Shown here piece by piece: positions 60,571 through 64,000 of a stretch of 64,000 nt of DNA (position 1 is its first letter; each line of letters opens with the position of its first letter). The stretch spans positions 348,220 to 412,219 of the forward strand of contig VUYV01000289.1 of the NCBI GenBank assembly GCA_008711295.1. The letters are read 5' to 3'. A program made the position numbers and the translations under genes. The notes under the pieces were generated by a model that saw only the letters and a list, made by a program, of their open reading frames with translations, had not been told where the DNA came from and made no database searches. The stretch is from Anarhynchus alexandrinus. Lineage: Eukaryota; Chordata; Aves; Charadriiformes; Charadriidae.

Positions 60571-60738
60571 TCAGGTTGACAAATGGGTGCCTCCATACCT
60601 CTCAGAAGAAAGTTGCCTACTACTATCACCCATCATCTTTTCTTAGTTGGACTGATTGTTATACAAGGAGCAGATCAGGTAGCCTTACTCAGCTCCAGCA
60701 CCTCTCCTAAGGCAGTGATATAGGAATATCCAGATGGT
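60571..60738 (-). pseudogene. CR1 ORF1 esterase domain, N-terminal part, inactive
   Basis: Minus frame: GYSYITALGEVLELSKAT, stop, SAPCITISPTKKR, stop, WVIVVGNFLLRGMEAPICQP. The last block corresponds to the esterase nucleophile block of CR1 ORF1 (family form VGDSLLRG). Here Asp-Ser has become Asn-Phe, so the nucleophilic Ser is lost. Both stops are TGA (60675-60677 and 60633-60635) where Arg would fit, as expected from decay of CGA. The frame then joins the ORF2 linker at about 60565. Confidence 0.75.
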
Positions 60739-60740
60739 AT

Positions 60741-63700
60741 TAATAAAATAAATAATAATTAAAAAAATTCATGCCTTGTATTTTGTGCATGTCATATAAT
60801 GTATAGATAGCACACGTTATACTTATAGCCAAACTGTACTTCCCAACTTCCCAACTTTCTCCCCTAGCAGTAGAATTGCAAGGCATCAGAATTCTGTTAT
60901 TATTTAGCAGTGTGGAAATGTTAATCTAAAAATAAAACCAGCTTTTACACAGAAATTTTTGGCAGCTGGTTGTACATATTGTCATGTGAGGAGACAGCTG
61001 ACCAAAAGAACCTCAACTAATGGAAGAACTTCACTTTTCTCATTCAGTTGATGGAAGAACATTGTTGTTCTCATTCAGTTGCTGTTTGAAATGCAAGGTG
61101 TACGGATTGTGAAAGAACCAATGCTCAGCTTATTTAGCACTTGCACAATGAAACTGCTTATATCAAAGTTGTTCCCTAGATGATTAACAGATGGTGCACA
61201 GATATCCATCGTATTATTAGCTGAACAAGAAACAATGATCTACAAACATATTTCATAGAAAAGTGAACAGTGATTGAATGAGCTGATGATTTTCAATGGA
61301 GTGACCCATTGAATTTCTAACTCATTGGATTCACATTTTTCTCTAAGCTTCTTTCCGCTCTAATGGTTGCATATCAAAGAGTAAAGCATTTTTTTAAATT
61401 TTTTAATTAACTGAGTTTTAGCTACCTGAACTTGGCTCCATTTTCATAAGTCTGTGTTTTTATTTCAGAATTATTTTATATCTTTTTGAGATCTTATGTT
61501 CAGGTCCCAGAAATACACAATAAGAAAAAAATAGTTCTAGGGATTTATTTTTACATAACTGTCTAAATCTACTTTGAAAGTAGATCTGGTCCTACCCTTT
61601 CTTTCTATAAAACATGTGATCTACCAAGTATTACATCCTTCTCATTGACCTTCTTCTGAGATGACTCATATAATTTGCTAGTGACAAAGTCTGCAAATTG
61701 CTTATGCTTTCCTCCCTTTTTTAGATCTATAGAAGCTTTTTTACATACCTACATGGTCATGTAGCTTTTATTTACAAGAAATTATTTTAATCTTTTTTTA
61801 ACATCTTTATTATTGCCATTCTATTTAAATAATGCACTCTTAACTTTATGTTTTCCTCCCCATATTTTTCAACACATGTCATTCCTCTCTGTATCTCATT
61901 TTTTCTTATGCTTGTTCCATGTCACATGTGACTTTTTAAACGTGCTCTGCCTCGTTGTCCCATATTTCTCAAGATTCCTGTCTACCTTGCAAAACGGTCT
62001 TGCCTTTTCTAAATTTTGTTTCAGATATATTTCTTCAATACTTTTCCTGAAGTTGAGTAGTTCCAGTCTGCCATCAAAATAAGTACTGTTCATCACAAAT
62101 ATATATTCAAAAGAGAAATAATCCTGCTGCAGGTCAAGATAATTCCTCATTCATTTGAACTGGCAGTGTTTGTTTTCCTTGAAACTTATTCCTATGAACT
62201 AGCCATAAAAATAAGTGTAATTCTGTCTTCCCAGTTAAAATCTAAAAGTTTAATTAATCATTTGTTTTGAAGAGAACAGACAAGCTGAATAATTTCCCCT
62301 TTGAGATAGATGGTAACAACAGGGGTAGATTATTTATTTAGAGATACAACAGTCTGATAATTTCAGGAATGTCTTCTTTCACTCAGCTTTACATATTATT
62401 TTACCTAATTTGGTGTCCCTGCTTTTCTTGTGCTGCTTCAATAGAGGAATTTGGCATACCCACAGATTAAAATAAGCAAGACAATCCTCTCTGTTATTTG
62501 ATTTAAAAAAAAGAAATTTAAAAAATGGAACATAATTTTTTTTCTGGATCATAAATAAATGTCTGTTACGAATTCTTTTAGTTGGAATAAAGTCCTTCCT
62601 GAGTGTGAACATGACTTTAAAGCTATAATTGAGATGGATTAAATCCATAGACTTGAACTTAAATATTAGCATGTTGGTCAAAATCATAGCAGAGATCCTA
62701 GTAGTAAAAATTAAATGTAGACTTAAAGATCATAAAGCAACATGTAAGTACAACTGAGTATCTGCATGGTTGCAAAGAACAACATCCTCAGTAAAAAAAT
62801 AAGAGAAAGGAAAGAATATCATGAATTCAAACTGCAGTCTCTCTGTTAAGGCTTTGTGTTTTTTCTCCTCACTGTAATTTCTGAATATATTTTAAATGTA
62901 ACATGTAATTAATAAGTGCGTCAAAGGACGCTCTAATTAGAGACAAGACTTATTTTTCCAATTGGGATTGAGCTGAATATGTGAATTTTGATTATGCTTT
63001 TATAAAGCTAACTTAACCAACCACATGCTTCTAATAAAGACTGAAAAATATGTGTCCATTTTACCAAAACACTTTTTAGCAGAATAATACCTTACCCGCA
63101 CCTGACAGTAGGTTTATCACTTTTGAAAATGGACGGATGATTTGGGATCTTAAGCATTTAAGTAGATATATCAACAGCATTAAAGACATTAGCTGACCTG
63201 CTAATGAAAATGAAGCCAGAGAAACATAATTTACATATTCCAAAAGTGCCCTGGAAAGAGTGCTAAACAAGGCTGTTTCCCCTGGCACAGAGTATACACT
63301 AGCAGGTTGGTTCACTAAGTGGTTTCTTTGGCCGCTAATGATATGTGTGAGTTTTGGCTCATTTCTGATATTCCTCCATAGATACAGTTTGGCACTATCC
63401 ATAGAGATATTTTTAAAATAGCTCATGAGAGAGAAATACTGTACACAATGTCATGACTTTACATAGTCCTGCTTCTGCAGTCATTAAGATTTGCATTACT
63501 AATCAATTTTAATTTAAATTTATAACCCATCATGCTCATTTGGAATTCTTTGTGCAGGCAGTAACAGCTGTGCTAATGAATTTTGTGCGATACCTTATGA
63601 ATAAATAATTTTCCTTTCTAGTTTCACTGAAAGAAGAATTAGCCCTATATTACTGCCATTTGTTTAAGAGTACATCAAACTGAAACCGAGTTTTCCACAG

Positions 63701-64000
63701 TATTTAACAAAAGCTGCTGTACTATATATGCCTGATATAAATAACGTATCGGGCCAACTTTTCATTATAAAGCAAATAGATAGAATACCAGACAAATCTT
63801 CCACATTGAAAATTTAATTTTCTGCAAAATAATACAAAGGTATGCCAGAACATGACTAAGAAAAGGCACTTTGTCTTGCTATGCATTATACACTTGAAAA
63901 GGAATAGGAAAATCTTCAGAATATTTTTCATTGCTTATTTGGATAGAAATTTTGCCAATTTTCATTGCCTAAAATTAATTTGGAAAACCTTTGAGAATGT
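60741..64000. other. Single-copy AT-rich DNA with one candidate conserved block
   Basis: No gene or transposon recognisable. The part 62895-63620 is listed separately for its motif content. Outside it, open frames (up to about 100 codons, minus 62379-62687) look random. Confidence 0.5.
62895..63620. promoter_or_regulatory. Candidate conserved non-coding block
   Basis: The start has taattaataa, then gcgtc-aaag-gacgc at 62918-62931 (5-bp dyad, two CpGs, containing TCAAAGG, TCF/LEF- or nuclear-receptor-like), directly followed by the perfect 12-bp palindrome ctctaattagag at 62931-62942, and ccaattgg near 62959. Further on are CACCTGACAG near 63100 (E-box plus TGACAG), GACCTGCTAATGA near 63196, and GGCCGCTAATGATATG near 63330. 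A minus frame of 116 codons (63076-63426) is open but unrecognised. The motifs are seen directly; enhancer function is inference. Confidence 0.28.

Larger units (their letters stand above)
58881..60740 (-). mobile_element. Long CR1 copy with near-readable reverse transcriptase, minus strand
   Basis: In element sense the order is ORF1 (start of the esterase domain, 60740 to about 60570), a direct join to the ORF2 linker, a full reverse transcriptase region, the ORF2 stop (58973-58975), a 3' untranslated region of about 92 bp and a tail of three octamer-like units at 58881-58905. The endonuclease and the end of ORF1 are missing through an internal deletion. It belongs to a different CR1 group from its 58238 neighbour: the 3' block reads 'attaggactggaaaagatctt' (as written on the plus strand) and the C-terminal sequence differs. 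It is the best-preserved polymerase in the window. Confidence 0.93.

Overview
The window looks like intergenic or intronic DNA from a bird (or a close sauropsid). It is AT-rich and non-coding. The only sequences I recognise with confidence are copies of CR1, the dominant avian non-LTR retrotransposon. Several carry the diagnostic 3' end (one to three copies of an ATTCTATG-type octamer next to a conserved 'ggttggaagggacctt'-like block) and translated pieces of CR1 ORF1 (esterase) and ORF2 (endonuclease, reverse transcriptase). I found no cellular protein-coding gene, tRNA, rRNA or CpG island. Almost all open frames outside CR1 are short and behave like chance ORFs.

Layout: 1-6841 unique AT-rich DNA. 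6842-7608 CR1 (minus) and 7815-8735 CR1 (plus) lie head to head. 11104-11572 CR1 (minus). 16080-16172 a decayed CR1 3' tail (plus) faces 16232-16695, an internally deleted CR1 (minus). 18677-21105 is a long CR1 (minus) with the ORF1 tail, the endonuclease and the 3' end, but no reverse transcriptase core. 31365-32242 CR1 (plus). 42917-43352 CR1 internal fragment (minus). 51277-52062 CR1 (plus). 58238-58880 CR1 (minus) abuts 58881-60740, a long CR1 (minus) with a nearly readable reverse transcriptase. Between these lie long single-copy stretches with short simple repeats, a few palindromes, and faint traces of older amniote repeats.

The CR1 copies do not cooperate as a system. Each is a dead, 5'-truncated or internally deleted insertion. 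The most informative observations are the internal deletions in three of the larger copies, the microhomology junction where one CR1 meets the tail of another, and the good preservation of the reverse transcriptase frame at 58973-60570, where I see three single-base indels and no true nonsense codon.

Three single-copy segments (about 15001-15145, 34441-34690 and 62895-63620) look by motif content or CpG retention like possible conserved regulatory elements; this is inference. A perfect 57-bp duplication flanking a single N at 49493 is probably an assembly artefact. I did not find a convincing new biological system here.
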